Below, in pieces: positions 25,600 through 35,446 of a stretch of DNA of 64,000 nucleotides; within the stretch, counting starts at the first letter, position 1, and each line of letters starts with the position of its first letter. A program made the position numbers and the translations under genes. Source of the DNA: Trinickia mobilis (GTDB lineage: Bacteria; Pseudomonadota; Gammaproteobacteria; Burkholderiales; Burkholderiaceae); contig NZ_JAFLRF010000006.1 in assembly GCF_017315705.1 (NCBI RefSeq), positions 50,748-114,747 on the forward strand, written 5' to 3'. The notes under the pieces were generated by a model that did not search any database, was not told the origin of the DNA, and was given only the letters and a program-made list of their open reading frames with translations.

Positions 25600-26952
25600 A
25601 TGAACCCGATTCAATCACCCGGCCTGCACGAAGACGCGATCGAGGACCCATCTGCCTCAAAGCGTGTGCAACGACGCGCGGCGATCGCCAGTGTCATCGG
25701 CACGACCATTGAGTGGTACGACTTTTTCATCTATGGCACTGCTGCAGCACTCATATTTCCAACTTTGTTTTTCTCACACGGTGGATCGGACGGACTGATG
25801 GAGTCCTTCGCCACGATTTTTGTCGGCTTCCTCGCGCGTCCGTTGGGAGGCGCCCTGTTTGGACATATGGGCGATCGGGTCGGCCGCAAGTCAACCCTTG
25901 TCGCTACCTTGACCCTGATGGGCGTCGCTACCGTGCTGGTCGGTTTTCTGCCTACGGCACAAGCGATCGGGCCTGCAGCGGGATGGCTCTTGATCGGACT
26001 TCGCTTTCTGCAAGGGATCGGGGTCGGGGGCGAATGGGGAGGTGCCGTGCTTTTATCAATGGAATCGCATAACGGGAAGCGGCGCGGTTTCATGGCTTCG
26101 TTACCGAACGTCGGCGTTCCGCTCGGGCTTGTGATTTCGGTCCTCGTCTGGAGCGCGTGCAGTCATCTGAGCGGTTCAGCACTGCTGGAACACGACTGGC
26201 GGATTCCGTTCCTTGCAAGCGGCGTCCTGCTCATCTTCGGCTTGATCATTCGCTTCGGCGTTCCCGAAACGCGCGACTTCATCGAAGCCAACAAATCGGT
26301 CGATCGCAAGAAGAGCCCACTTGGGGAAGCGATTCGCACCGAGTGGCGCGCCATTCTCCTCTCCGCTCTCATCCGCCCGGGTGAGCAGGCAGCGTTTTAC
26401 ACGCTCACGACGTTCGCGGTGCTGTATGGATCGAAACACCTGGCGCTTGGCCGGGACTTCATGCTCAATGCCGTGCTGATCGCCGCCGTGGTCGCTTGCT
26501 TCGCCTTGCCGTTCTTCGGTTACGTCGCCGATCGTATTGGCCGCCGCCGCACTTACATGTCAGCAGCCATTTGCATGATGTTGTTCGCGTTTCCGTACTT
26601 CGCGATGCTCGACTCGCGGCTGCCCATCGCGGTGATTGGAGGCACTGTCGTACTGATGGTCATTCACGCAGCGCTGTATGGATCTCAGGCCGCCTATATC
26701 GCCGAATCCTTCCCGGCTCGGATTCGCTACAGTGGAGCATCACTGGGATATCAGGGAGCGTCGATTATCGCGGGAGGCCCGGCACCGTTGATCTCGCTGT
26801 GGTTGTTTCAGACGTTCCACTCGGGATACGCGGTCGCAGCTTATCTTGCAGTCATGTCGCTCGTCAGCGTCTGCGCATCCTTCTTCCTTGGGCGATCGAA
26901 AACCGCAGCCCTTCCTGCAGGAATGCAAGCAAGCGCACAGGTGAATTCATGA
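25600..26952 (+). CDS. MFS transporter, metabolite:H+ symporter family
   Basis: A 450-residue, 12-helix transporter: GTTIEWYDFFIYGTAAALIF in helix 1, then GHMGDRVGRKSTL in the 2-3 loop, and GIGVGGEWGGAVLLSMES. These are hallmarks of the MHS subfamily (KgtP, ShiA and relatives), which carries dicarboxylates and other organic acids. AGGAG lies seven bases before the ATG at 25600. It sits inside the CoA-transferase operon and overlaps the lyase gene by ATGA, so it is probably the uptake system for the same acid. Confidence 0.92.
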   Translation: MNPIQSPGLHEDAIEDPSASKRVQRRAAIASVIGTTIEWYDFFIYGTAAALIFPTLFFSHGGSDGLMESFATIFVGFLARPLGGALFGHMGDRVGRKSTLVATLTLMGVATVLVGFLPTAQAIGPAAGWLLIGLRFLQGIGVGGEWGGAVLLSMESHNGKRRGFMASLPNVGVPLGLVISVLVWSACSHLSGSALLEHDWRIPFLASGVLLIFGLIIRFGVPETRDFIEANKSVDRKKSPLGEAIRTEWRAILLSALIRPGEQAAFYTLTTFAVLYGSKHLALGRDFMLNAVLIAAVVACFALPFFGYVADRIGRRRTYMSAAICMMLFAFPYFAMLDSRLPIAVIGGTVVLMVIHAALYGSQAAYIAESFPARIRYSGASLGYQGASIIAGGPAPLISLWLFQTFHSGYAVAAYLAVMSLVSVCASFFLGRSKTAALPAGMQASAQVNS

Positions 26953-27794
26953 GCCAGCATCTCGCCACGCGGTCGTTTCTCTTTGTCCCGGGGGACCGCC
27001 CGGAACGGTTTGCCAAGGCCGCAGCAAGCGGTGCAGACGCAATCATTGTTGACCTAGAGGACGCGGTTGGCATCGCCGACAAAGAGACCGCGCGGGCAGC
27101 GTGCCGGACGTGGCTGCAAAGCGGCGGCACGGGCTGCATTCGCATCAACGCCCTCGGCACGGAATGGGCGTCGGAAGATCTTTCGCTGTGCGGCTTGTCC
27201 GGCGTGCAAGGAGTCGTCTTGTCGAAAGCGGAAAGCAAGTCGGACATCGCCGAGGTCGCCGGACGCCTGCTACCCGGCGTGCCTGTCCTGCCGATCATCG
27301 AAACCGCGAATGGCATGATGAATGTCAAAGAGATCGCTACGGCGCCGGGCGTCCTCCGTCTGTTGTTCGGAACGGTAGACTTTTGTCTTGATCTGGCAAT
27401 CGAGGATGACGGGGATGACCTCGCCTCATACCGCTCGTTGCTCGTCCTGGCGTCACGCGCAGCAGGCTTACAGGCTCCCGTCGATGGTGTGACGCTCGAC
27501 ATTGGCGACGCCGGAAGACTGGCGGTGGCGACGCGGCGGGCGCGCCGCACCGGGTTCGGCGGAAAGCTGTGCATTCATCCGTCACAGGTGTCGGCCGTGA
27601 ACGAATGCTTCGTGCCGACTGCCGCCGAGATGGAATGGGCGAACAGCGTAATTGAACGGGCCGCGTCGAGCAGCGGTGTGTTCATGTTCGAGGGCCGCAT
27701 GATCGACGCACCGGTTATTGAACGAGCCCAGCGGCTTCTGCGTCATATGAAGCCGCCCCTTTCGTCTGGCGGTGCCCGAGTAACCTCGCCTTAG
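26949..27794 (+). CDS. CitE-like CoA-ester lyase ((S)-citramalyl-CoA lyase-like)
   Basis: A 281-residue HpcH/HpaI/CitE fold protein: RSFLFVPGDRPERFAKAAAS, then GADAIIVDLEDAVG with metal Asp/Glu, IETANGMMNVKEIA with catalytic Glu, FGTVDFCLDLAIEDD and GGKLCIHPSQVSAVNECF. Such proteins cleave 3-hydroxyacyl-CoA esters, typically citramalyl- or malyl-CoA to acetyl-CoA plus an oxoacid. As the last gene of the operon it would release acetyl-CoA and pyruvate if the substrate is citramalyl-CoA. Substrate assignment is inference from the gene set. A group II intron remnant begins right after its stop. Confidence 0.9.
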   Translation: MSQHLATRSFLFVPGDRPERFAKAAASGADAIIVDLEDAVGIADKETARAACRTWLQSGGTGCIRINALGTEWASEDLSLCGLSGVQGVVLSKAESKSDIAEVAGRLLPGVPVLPIIETANGMMNVKEIATAPGVLRLLFGTVDFCLDLAIEDDGDDLASYRSLLVLASRAAGLQAPVDGVTLDIGDAGRLAVATRRARRTGFGGKLCIHPSQVSAVNECFVPTAAEMEWANSVIERAASSSGVFMFEGRMIDAPVIERAQRLLRHMKPPLSSGGARVTSP

Positions 27795-28020
27795 CCCCGT
27801 TTCCACACCCCGCTCATCGAACCGGACAGGCAGATCTCCCGCATCCGGCTCTCGGACAAGACAGCACGCCTTCGTCCACGGCAGGTTACAGCCAAGGCCC
27901 CGTCAGGCGCACGAGACCGAAGTGCCCGTAGAGGTGCGAGGATGGATAGCTCCCGCCCCTGCGACGCCTGAGCTTGTACTTGTTGCGTAACCGCGTAGAC
28001 GACAGCAGGACTGTTGCCAA
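27795..28020 (-). mobile_element. 3' remnant of a group II intron
   Basis: On the minus strand, a maturase-like C-terminus ([30 protein letters not shown]) is followed by a 33-nt domain V hairpin at 27851-27819. The hairpin begins GAGCCGG and ends CCGGTTC, with a bulge and a GGAGA loop region as in bacterial group II introns. The 3' end lies at or near 27795, directly abutting the stop of the CitE-like gene. Almost all of the reverse transcriptase and domains I-IV are missing, so it is immobile. Class and exact boundaries cannot be set by eye. Confidence 0.7.
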
Positions 28021-28126
28021 CGTTAACGCCCCTTGTAGAGCTGCCTCAGATACGTCATTTCGCCATCCTCCTGTGCCTGCACCAGTTCCTGATATACCTG
28101 CCCACGCGTCTTGCCGACCGCGGAAA

Positions 28127-29305
28127 TCAGAAGCGATGGCGGATACCGGCCCCGACCACCAGTTGCGAGCCGGTTGCCGAGGGGGGGAGCACACCTACCT
28201 CTGCATTGAAGACCGAGAGTCCGTTACCTCCGCCGACGGTTTGATAAAGGCCTTCGAAGTAGACATCGGTCCGCTTCGAGAACAGGTAATCAACTTGGCC
28301 CATAACCTGGTTCCAATGCGGCCTCGCTCCGTGGGTCGCCGAACTGAGCTCGCCTATCGTGTACGAATAATACGCAGCGAGGCTCAGGTTCGGGCGCACC
28401 AAATAGCGGCCACTGATGTCAAAGTTGTCGAACTTGAGATTGGAGCTGCCTGAGGGCAGCACGACGTAGGAGCTTGCGCCTTGGATGATGCCCGTCGGGT
28501 TGTTGATCGAGGAATGCGTCCACAGGAGGCCGATCGACGACTCACCGATCCTGTACTTCACGCCGGCACCATAGATCTGCTGCCGACCACCCAACGACTC
28601 TGCATCAAAGTCAGAAGTGCTTGTCGCCCCACCTGCGCTGCCCGCCACGCGGGTCCCGTTGATTTGAAGATAGGCAGCTGCAAAATCGAGCGGGCCGTAC
28701 GAGTAGCTTGCGCCGCCGCTGTATGCGGAGCCGTTTCCGAATCCGCCGGCCGCCCCCGAGAACGCGTACATTGCGCCGACCTTCAGGCCACCGAACGACG
28801 TGCTGCTGAACTTGACCGAGTTGTTGATGCGCACGTTGTTGCCAATGTTGTCATTGTCAAACGGGTGTATGGCAATGTTGTTGCCAAGGCCCCCCGCACC
28901 TGCCCCACTGAGGGGCTGCAGATAGTTCACGAGGAAGTCATACTGACGGCCCAAAGTAAGCGCGCCGAATTGCTGCGACTGGATACCCACCGCGGCTTGA
29001 CGACCGAAGAAAGTGCCGCCGTTTCTGAGCGTGCCGGTCGAAGAATTGAAGCCGTTTTCCAACCAGAAGATAGCGCTCAGACCGCCGCCCAAATCTTCGT
29101 TGCCTCGCAAGCCCCAGCGCGGAGTGGTGAGTGTCCCGCTGTTGATCAGCCAGTTGCTGGACCCGGCACCCGTCGAACTCTTCTGTCCGCTTACATACAT
29201 GACCCCGGTGTCGATAACTCCATAAAGTGTCACGCTGCTTTGAGCGTGGGCGGCGGCCACCACCAACAAGCCTGTCGTTGCAATAACCGTACTACGGATC
29301 TTCAT
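28127..29305 (-). CDS. Gram-negative general porin
   Basis: A 392-residue outer-membrane porin of the Burkholderia/Neisseria type. It has a signal peptide ([21 protein letters not shown]), then [19 protein letters not shown], a hallmark opening. Many alternating beta segments follow, and the C-terminal residue is Phe (GAGIRHRF) as required for Bam-dependent assembly. A GAGGAG site precedes the ATG. It lies downstream of the MFS gene on the same strand and may admit the substrate of the cluster. Its 3' end is only about 110 bases from the intron remnant. Confidence 0.93.
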   Translation of the reverse strand: MKIRSTVIATTGLLVVAAAHAQSSVTLYGVIDTGVMYVSGQKSSTGAGSSNWLINSGTLTTPRWGLRGNEDLGGGLSAIFWLENGFNSSTGTLRNGGTFFGRQAAVGIQSQQFGALTLGRQYDFLVNYLQPLSGAGAGGLGNNIAIHPFDNDNIGNNVRINNSVKFSSTSFGGLKVGAMYAFSGAAGGFGNGSAYSGGASYSYGPLDFAAAYLQINGTRVAGSAGGATSTSDFDAESLGGRQQIYGAGVKYRIGESSIGLLWTHSSINNPTGIIQGASSYVVLPSGSSNLKFDNFDISGRYLVRPNLSLAAYYSYTIGELSSATHGARPHWNQVMGQVDYLFSKRTDVYFEGLYQTVGGGNGLSVFNAEVGVLPPSATGSQLVVGAGIRHRF

Positions 29306-29410
29306 TGATTAATCTCCTCGCATGACGCTTAACTGACCGAATTGCTGACGCGAAACGTGTAAGCCGCCAGATTGTTGAAGTCCGACGCCATGGCGGCGGC
29401 GCCGAACGAG

Positions 29411-30784
29411 TCAAAGCCGCTGATCATCGGAAACTGCGGCGTGTCCTAACGGGGTAGGCCGCACGCGCGGCTCGCCCAAGCGCCCGCGCAGTTTCGGCAG
29501 GCCTAACATGGCCAGGCCGCCCACCAGCGTGAGAAGCGCCAGCGCATACAGGCCGTACTCGAGATGGTGGGTGCGCTGCTTGAGCTCGCCGATCACATAC
29601 GGCGTCACATAACCGCCCAGATTACCGACGGTCGCCATTAAGGCGATCCCTGCCGCCGCCGCTGTCTCCGTCAACAGCACACCAGGCAAAGACCAAAGCA
29701 CCGCAAGACCCGCGAGCGCGCCGATCATCGCGAACGACAAGCCGGTTAACGAAAGCACCGGGCTCGTCGAGCACAGCGCGGTGAACGCGAGTCCGGCGGC
29801 CGACACAAAAGCGCTACCCGCCGCGTGCCAGCGTCGCTCTTTAGTGCGATCGGAGTGCCGGCTGATCAACACCATGCCGATTGCAGCGGCAACGAACGGA
29901 ATGCTCGCCACCAATCCTGTGTCGAGATAATTCCGGATGCCAAGGTTGCGGATGATTTGCGGTAGCCAGAACGAAACGCCATACGTACTGCCAAGCAATG
30001 CGAAATTGACGACCACGAGCAGCCAGATATTGATGTCTTTAAAGGCGGCGCCGAACGCATGCCCAGTGCCTGCCGCCAGCTGCGAAGCATGCTCGGAGGC
30101 GAGTTGGCCGGCCACCCTGGCGCGGTCCTCTGCTGGCAACCACTGTGCATCACGCGGACCGTTGTCCAGGTAAAAGTAAGTGATGACGCCCAGCAGCACG
30201 GCTGGCGCTCCCTCGATCAGAAACAGCCATTGCCAGCCGCGCAAACCACCCACACCACTCAGGCTCGCCATGATTAGCCCTGACAGCGCGCCGCCTACCA
30301 CCCCCGACAGCGCAATGCCAAGAAAGAAAATCGCATTCACCTGTGAGCGCAGCCGGGTCGGAAACCAGTACGTGAGGTACAGCACGATGCCAGGATAGAA
30401 CCCGGCCTCGGCCACACCGAGCAGAAAGCGCAGCACATAGAACATGTGCTCCGAGCGCACCAGCACCATGCAAGTGGAAATTACGCCCCACACGACCATG
30501 ATGCGGGCGATCCAGAACTTCGCGCCGAGCTTTTGCAGCATGAGGTTGCTCGGAATTTCGCAAAGGCAATAGCCAATAAAGAAGATGCCCGCTGCAAACC
30601 CGAACGCCTCGTCGCTCAGGCCAATGTCCGCGGCCATTTGCAGCTTGGCGAACCCGACGTTGACCTTGTCGAGAAACGAAACGATGTAGGTCAGCAGCAG
30701 ATAGGGCAACAGGCGGGTGGCGACCCGGTTGTAGATCCGATCGTCATCGGGATCGTCGAAGCTTGTGCGTGCGAGAAATCGCAT
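29411..30784 (-). CDS. MFS transporter, anion:cation symporter (phthalate/tartrate permease) family
   Basis: A 457-residue 12-helix transporter: RLLPYLLLTYIVSFLDKVNV in helix 1, then FIGYCLCEIPSNLMLQKLGA, and RFLLGVAEAGFYPGIVLYL. These are diagnostic of the ACS subfamily that takes up phthalate, tartrate, hydroxyphenylacetate and similar organic anions. GAGGAG lies before the ATG. With the porin downstream it would form an uptake route for the acid degraded by the cupin/FAH/aldolase cluster. About 1 kb of non-coding DNA separates it from the IclR gene. Confidence 0.92.
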   Translation of the reverse strand: MRFLARTSFDDPDDDRIYNRVATRLLPYLLLTYIVSFLDKVNVGFAKLQMAADIGLSDEAFGFAAGIFFIGYCLCEIPSNLMLQKLGAKFWIARIMVVWGVISTCMVLVRSEHMFYVLRFLLGVAEAGFYPGIVLYLTYWFPTRLRSQVNAIFFLGIALSGVVGGALSGLIMASLSGVGGLRGWQWLFLIEGAPAVLLGVITYFYLDNGPRDAQWLPAEDRARVAGQLASEHASQLAAGTGHAFGAAFKDINIWLLVVVNFALLGSTYGVSFWLPQIIRNLGIRNYLDTGLVASIPFVAAAIGMVLISRHSDRTKERRWHAAGSAFVSAAGLAFTALCSTSPVLSLTGLSFAMIGALAGLAVLWSLPGVLLTETAAAAGIALMATVGNLGGYVTPYVIGELKQRTHHLEYGLYALALLTLVGGLAMLGLPKLRGRLGEPRVRPTPLGHAAVSDDQRL

Positions 30785-31792
30785 GAGTGTCTCCTCGGCC
30801 TGCGAGGCCGATCATTACTTGTATCGCGCCAGCGAATCACTATCCCCACCTAGCGCGCCTGTGCGGCCAAAGCCGCCGCTCGTCAAAACGCCAATGACGT
30901 GACCGTCCGCTGCGCTTCGTCTCCTGCATCACGGATGACTTCGGTCCCGTCAGGATTACCCACATCTTTGTAGGTGAGAAGGGAATTCTTCACTTGTAAA
31001 CAGCAGGAGACGCTTGTAATTGCCCACAAATCTCGATGCCATTCCATTAGCCTAAATAAATTAGTATTACTATGTATGCGCCATAATCGACCCGATTCAT
31101 GTAGGACGGTCAGATCAGTCTTGGTTTTAGGAGAACACCGAAGTCAAAACGCGGCTCGGTCCCGGGATGAACGACCCGCGAGGACAACTCTGCCTAAATA
31201 AGGCAACTTGATTCTCACCTTCTCACGGCCGAGTGAGACACTCAGGCGCGAAAGTCTACATCTACGGGAATGGAGCTGGAATCGCATAGCGAGTCCCGCG
31301 GTTTAGGAATCTTCACTGTAAGACGGAGTCCAGATGTTTAGGATACCTACAAGGATCAATAAAATGTCCGTTCGTCTCGTTCTAGACACTGTCATGCTAC
31401 TTCCTGTTGATTGGCTCAGCCGCCGGCTTTTCATACCGTCCGCCACAGGAACGCCGAAACGTCGACAGTGCTGAATCAAGCGGATCAAATGCCTTCTCCG
31501 CTAAGATTGGGCTGCTCACAATGTCTGAGGCTCATCGCGATCTGCGCGCCAATCGCGATGTAGAATCAAGCTGCACATCGATTTCGGGGGGCGGCTAACG
31601 CGGTTTCTTACCCCGATGCACCGACCCTCTTCCGTCATCGGCACTGCCGCCATCCCGACGGCGGTTATGTCAGTCCAGACGTCATCCGTTCCTTCGAGTC
31701 GGTCGGCAAGTCATCGGCCGAAGCGCACATTCCAGAACAAAGAAAAAGCAGACACCGCCTAGCCGCTATCAGTTAGCAGCGCAGGTCCGGAC
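30785..31792. other. 1-kb non-coding stretch
   Basis: No supported gene on either strand. The part at 31040-31090 is locally AT-rich and could hold the MFS promoter. Short frames (for example minus 31303-31488) lack ribosome binding sites and family features. It may be a remnant of deleted cluster genes. Confidence 0.4.
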
Positions 31793-32662
31793 TCAGCCTT
31801 TCGCAACAAGCCTCGCGTTGCCGAGCCGACGCTCATAAATGTCGCTGTTGAGTCGCGTGCTCAGTTCCGCGGCGGTTGACTGGACTGCCCCAAGGAGATC
31901 AGCCGTAGGAGGCGACGGGACATCGCGACTTGGACCGATCACGCCAATTGAGCCGACCAAGACGTCGCGCTCCCTGAAGATCGGCGCTGCCAGCACGTTG
32001 ATGCCGTCGATGACTTCGCCGTCCGCGTCCTCATAGAGACGCTCACGAATTACCGCCAGGCGTGCCTGAATTTCGGCCGGATCCGTCATTGAGCGGTCGG
32101 TGAATTGCTGTAACTTACGCCTGAGCACACGCTGTTGTGCGGCTTCGTCCAGATAGGCCAGCACGAGTCTGCCCTGCGCGGAGCAATGTGTCGCCGGGCG
32201 ATTGCCAGGCTTGACGGAAATCACCACGCTCCGGGTAGATTCCGCCGCAGCGACGACAAGTGCCGAATCGTGAGTCGCAACCGAGAGGATGGCCGTTTGT
32301 CCAGTGACATCGCGCAGGCGGGTCAGGTAAGGGTCCGCCAGGGCGCGCAAGTCAAACTGCTCCGCGGCGGCCGTGCCGAAGAGGACGAGCTTTGCTCCGA
32401 GCCGATATTTCTCGGTGATGGGGTCTTGCTCGACCGCGCCTACCTGCTTCATGGAGGCGAGATGACGGTAGACGCGCGGCTTCGGTTCGCCGACGATCTG
32501 CGCCAGTTCGGTGACGCCAAGCGGCCGTCGCGCAAGCGCGAGTTCATCTAGCAGCCGGAACACAATGCCGACGGATTCGAGCAGCACCGGCCCGGTGGGC
32601 CCCGCGGCAGGTGCAGTGTCGGGCGTGCGCGTTGTTACCAATGTGATTTTCCTCAAGGACAT
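31793..32662 (-). CDS. IclR-family transcriptional regulator
   Basis: About 289 residues: a helix-turn-helix (GIVFRLLDELALARRPLGVTELAQIV, RVYRHLASMKQVGAVEQD) and an IclR effector domain (FDLRALADPYLTRLRDVTGQ, ATHCSAQGRLVLAYLDE, REDVLVG-like GSIGVIGP). IclR proteins commonly control aromatic and organic acid catabolism. The start is uncertain: ATGs at 32680 and 32662 are both possible, with no strong ribosome binding site. It is the last gene of the minus-strand cupin-to-IclR run and probably regulates it. Confidence 0.9.
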   Translation of the reverse strand: MSLRKITLVTTRTPDTAPAAGPTGPVLLESVGIVFRLLDELALARRPLGVTELAQIVGEPKPRVYRHLASMKQVGAVEQDPITEKYRLGAKLVLFGTAAAEQFDLRALADPYLTRLRDVTGQTAILSVATHDSALVVAAAESTRSVVISVKPGNRPATHCSAQGRLVLAYLDEAAQQRVLRRKLQQFTDRSMTDPAEIQARLAVIRERLYEDADGEVIDGINVLAAPIFRERDVLVGSIGVIGPSRDVPSPPTADLLGAVQSTAAELSTRLNSDIYERRLGNARLVAKG

Positions 32663-32727
32663 GAAATTCCGGTATTGCATCAGCAAAAGACTGGCCGATG
32701 CAAGCCCGGGAAACCGTGATACTGGAT

Positions 32728-33660
32728 TCAGAGACCCAACAATTTGGCCGCGTTCGTGGCGGTCAGTCTACGGACATCGGTTTCGCTGTAACCCATATCG
32801 AGCACCATCTGGATCACGCTGCGGAATGCGTTGGCAATGGTTGGGTTACCCTTTTGCCCAAGATCGGAGCCCAGAATCGTCCGATCGACCGTACCGGCCT
32901 CAATCACCTGACCGAGAAACTCCGGGTCGTAGAACCGGAATTTCGAGCCTGGCACCCACATGCACATCGAGTGTTCCATATAAACGCCGTCCTTCGCCAG
33001 TTGGCGCAGGTCGTCGAGGCTCGCATCGACGACATAGGTCGGATGGTTCACGAGCAGGCGCTTGACGCCGCGCTTGCGCGCTTCTTCGAATAGCGGCCAG
33101 ATCTCGCTGATGTGCAGGTGTCCGGCGGACAGCACCGCATCAGCGGCTGCTATCAGATCGAGAATCGCCTTGACCTCCTCCTTCAACTTGCCGTCGTCGT
33201 CGAGCACGGTCAGTGGAATCGGTTCGAGCATCCTTTGCGTAGTCTGCGGAAACTTCTCGTTGAAGTCCACATCGTGCTTGTGGTGCGCGATGTGGTTCGC
33301 CGACGAGAAAGTAGGCATCCAGACGAGGCGCGCCCCAAGCTCCAGGCCGTGCTCTACCGCATGCACATTCAGACCGCCGACTGAATTGTTCAGCGGGACG
33401 CCCGACAGCATCAAAACGCCAAGGTGCGCATAGTGCTTGTTGAGCAGTTCCGTGACCGGCGTCGCGGAGTAGTAGTGGTCCTTCAGCAGTACCGCGCGCA
33501 AACCGGCGGCAGAGGCTTCCTGCATCGCCTCGATATGGTCGAGGTAGCGCGGCATCACGGAGGGGCCGCTATGGCAATGCAGGTCGATGGAGCCGCGCAC
33601 GAGGGCGTCGACCGTTTCGGTTGAGTAAGGTGTTGCGATTCGGGTAGTGTCGGAAGCCAC
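32728..33660 (-). CDS. DUF6282 / amidohydrolase-like metal-dependent hydrolase
   Basis: A 310-residue TIM-barrel-like protein with an N-terminal metal motif SIDLHCHSGPSVMPRYLDH, then VLLKDHYYSATP, HHKHDVDFN, SAGHLHISE, NHPTYVVDASLDDL and ILGSDLGQKGNP. The spread of His and Asp residues is that of an amidohydrolase. The family is usually labelled DUF6282 and found beside aldolases. The start is a GTG at 33660 with GGAGA upstream. Reaction unknown. It follows the HpaI-type aldolase by 83 bases. Confidence 0.8.
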   Translation of the reverse strand: MASDTTRIATPYSTETVDALVRGSIDLHCHSGPSVMPRYLDHIEAMQEASAAGLRAVLLKDHYYSATPVTELLNKHYAHLGVLMLSGVPLNNSVGGLNVHAVEHGLELGARLVWMPTFSSANHIAHHKHDVDFNEKFPQTTQRMLEPIPLTVLDDDGKLKEEVKAILDLIAAADAVLSAGHLHISEIWPLFEEARKRGVKRLLVNHPTYVVDASLDDLRQLAKDGVYMEHSMCMWVPGSKFRFYDPEFLGQVIEAGTVDRTILGSDLGQKGNPTIANAFRSVIQMVLDMGYSETDVRRLTATNAAKLLGL

Positions 33661-33743
33661 GGCTGTCTCCGGATATCAATTCAGATGGGTGAGACGGGGC
33701 GTGCGCGAGCCGCAGCGAAAGCATGCCTCGACTCGCGCGACGT

Positions 33744-34517
33744 TCATACGGCGTGAAAGGTGCGGGCTATCTGCGTGAGACCGCTGCTCAATAGCGATTG
33801 GTCAGAGCCGAGGATGAAGAAGCGCATTCCCCGTTCGGCATAGCGCCGCGCCGCGCTCGCATCGGGCAGAAACATGCCGACGGTGACGCCAGCGGCCCGT
33901 CCTGCCTCGATGGTGCGGTCAATGTCGCGTTCAATACGCTCGTCATCGAGCGAAGTTGCCTGGTACGAGACTGCCAGATCCGCGCGCCCGATAAACAGAC
34001 AGTCGACGCCGGGCACGGCGGCGATTTCGTCGACGTGATCAATGGCCTCGGGGTCTTCGATCTGGCAGACTATCGACACCGCCGCATCGTGCAAACGCAG
34101 GTGTTCCGTCATCGCCAGCCGGCCATAGCCGCCCGCTCGCGGCGAATTGCTGAAGCCGCGCACCCCGTCGCGATAGCGTGTGGCCGCTGCTGCCGCGCGC
34201 GCCTGGGTTGCAGACACGACGTGCGGCACGACGATACCCGCCGCACCCATATCCAGCACTTGCAGGATCGTCGAAGGTTCGGCGTCCGGCAGCCGCACGA
34301 GGCCGGGCAACGACGCGGCGGCGCAACCCAGCAGGCAGCGGTCGATTGCCTCGACGGAGAACGGTGCATGCTCGGCATCCAGCACCACGAAGTCCATCCC
34401 GGCCGCGCCGGCGATCTCGGTGTTCTGATAGTGGGGCGTCTTGATGAAGGGGCCGCACATAGGGTCGCCGCGCCGCAGGCGGGTGCGGAACTCGGTGTTT
34501 GTCTTCATGGCGCTCAT
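33744..34517 (-). CDS. HpcH/HpaI-family class II aldolase
   Basis: A 257-residue metal-dependent pyruvate aldolase: MCGPFIKTPHYQNTEIAGAAG, DFVVLDAEHAPFSVEAI with metal-site Glu/Asp environment, MGAAGIVVPHVVSATQARA, CQIEDPEAIDHVDEIAAV and DCLFIGRADLAVS. It would cleave a 4-hydroxy-2-oxoacid to pyruvate plus aldehyde, or act on a related substrate. The start at 34517 (MSAMKTN) matches the start of the duplicated fragment at 35735; 34508 is an alternative. Its first 120 bases are repeated upstream of the FAH gene, showing a partial duplication. Confidence 0.9.
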   Translation of the reverse strand: MSAMKTNTEFRTRLRRGDPMCGPFIKTPHYQNTEIAGAAGMDFVVLDAEHAPFSVEAIDRCLLGCAAASLPGLVRLPDAEPSTILQVLDMGAAGIVVPHVVSATQARAAAAATRYRDGVRGFSNSPRAGGYGRLAMTEHLRLHDAAVSIVCQIEDPEAIDHVDEIAAVPGVDCLFIGRADLAVSYQATSLDDERIERDIDRTIEAGRAAGVTVGMFLPDASAARRYAERGMRFFILGSDQSLLSSGLTQIARTFHAV

Positions 34518-34532
34518 TCCGGCGCAGCGGCG
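34402..34532. repeat. Direct repeat, copy A (5' end of the intact aldolase gene)
   Basis: 131 bases that recur at 35620-35750 with about four mismatches and no gaps (offset 1218). Copy A covers the first codons of the functional aldolase. The two copies bracket the FAH gene. Confidence 0.9.
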
Positions 34533-34534
34533 CC

Positions 34535-35446
34535 TCACGCCGCGCCAATCCTGTTTTCGAGGCGACCCAGACCAGCCACCTCCGTTTCGACGATATCGCC
34601 CGGCTTCATGAACTCGGGCGGCGTTCGGGCGTGGCCCACCCCGGCCGGCGTGCCGGTCGCGATAACGTCGCCCGCCTCCAGCGTCAGCCCCCGGGAAAGC
34701 TCCGCAATGATGGCCGGAATCTTGAAGTACAGGTAGCTCGAGTTCGATTGCTGCTTGACCACGCCGTTGACGCGGCAGGTGAGGTCGAGACTCGACACGT
34801 CGACGTCCGATGCGACCGTGATCCACGGACCCATCGGACAGGTTCCATCAATGCTCTTGCCCTTGAACCATTGCTGGCCGTGGCGACGCTGGACATCCCG
34901 CCACGTCAGGTCGTTGAGCACCGTAAAGCCGAAGATGTGATCGGCGGCATGCGCCTCCGCAATGTCGCGCCCCGGCTTGCCGATGATGACGCCGATCTCG
35001 ACCTCCCAGTCGAGCTGCTTGGACAGCTCGGGGAAATAGGGAATAGGATCGTACGGGCCGTTGACCGTCGTTGGCGCCTTGCTGAAGAAGGTCGGATACT
35101 GCGGCATTTCCTTCACGTGAGGACGAATGCGCTCGCCTTCCGCGAAATGCTCGAGATAGTTCCAACCGACGCAGAAGATGTTCTTGCGCGGCCGCGGAAT
35201 CGGTGCGAGCAGTCGCACGTCGGACAAGGCGAGGCGCGCCGGATCGCGTTGCTGCAGGTCGTCGAGGAATTCGAGCCCGGGGGCGCCCTGCTCGATCAAC
35301 GACAGCATGTCGAGCACGTCAAACGGCGCTTTCACGCCTTGACGCTCGCACGCGGCGCGCACGTCGAGAATGCCCGCTTCGTCGTCCAGGACCGCGCCCA
35401 CTCGAGGAGTCGCGTCCGACGCGTTCGTAAAGGTCGCCAATTTCAT
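34535..35446 (-). CDS. Fumarylacetoacetate hydrolase family protein
   Basis: A 303-residue FAH-fold protein: KLATFTNASDATPRVGAVLDD at the N-terminus, then NIFCVGWNYLEHFAEG, the metal-binding run LDWEVEIGVIIGKPGRDI, FGFTVLNDLTWRDVQRRHGQ and the C-terminal VIATGTPAGVGHARTPPEF. Members hydrolyse or decarboxylate acylpyruvates and 2-oxo-enoic acids. The ATG at 35446 has GAGGA upstream. It ends 18 bases before the aldolase start, so hydrolase and aldolase products are coupled, as in meta-cleavage type pathways. Confidence 0.92.
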   Translation of the reverse strand: MKLATFTNASDATPRVGAVLDDEAGILDVRAACERQGVKAPFDVLDMLSLIEQGAPGLEFLDDLQQRDPARLALSDVRLLAPIPRPRKNIFCVGWNYLEHFAEGERIRPHVKEMPQYPTFFSKAPTTVNGPYDPIPYFPELSKQLDWEVEIGVIIGKPGRDIAEAHAADHIFGFTVLNDLTWRDVQRRHGQQWFKGKSIDGTCPMGPWITVASDVDVSSLDLTCRVNGVVKQQSNSSYLYFKIPAIIAELSRGLTLEAGDVIATGTPAGVGHARTPPEFMKPGDIVETEVAGLGRLENRIGAA

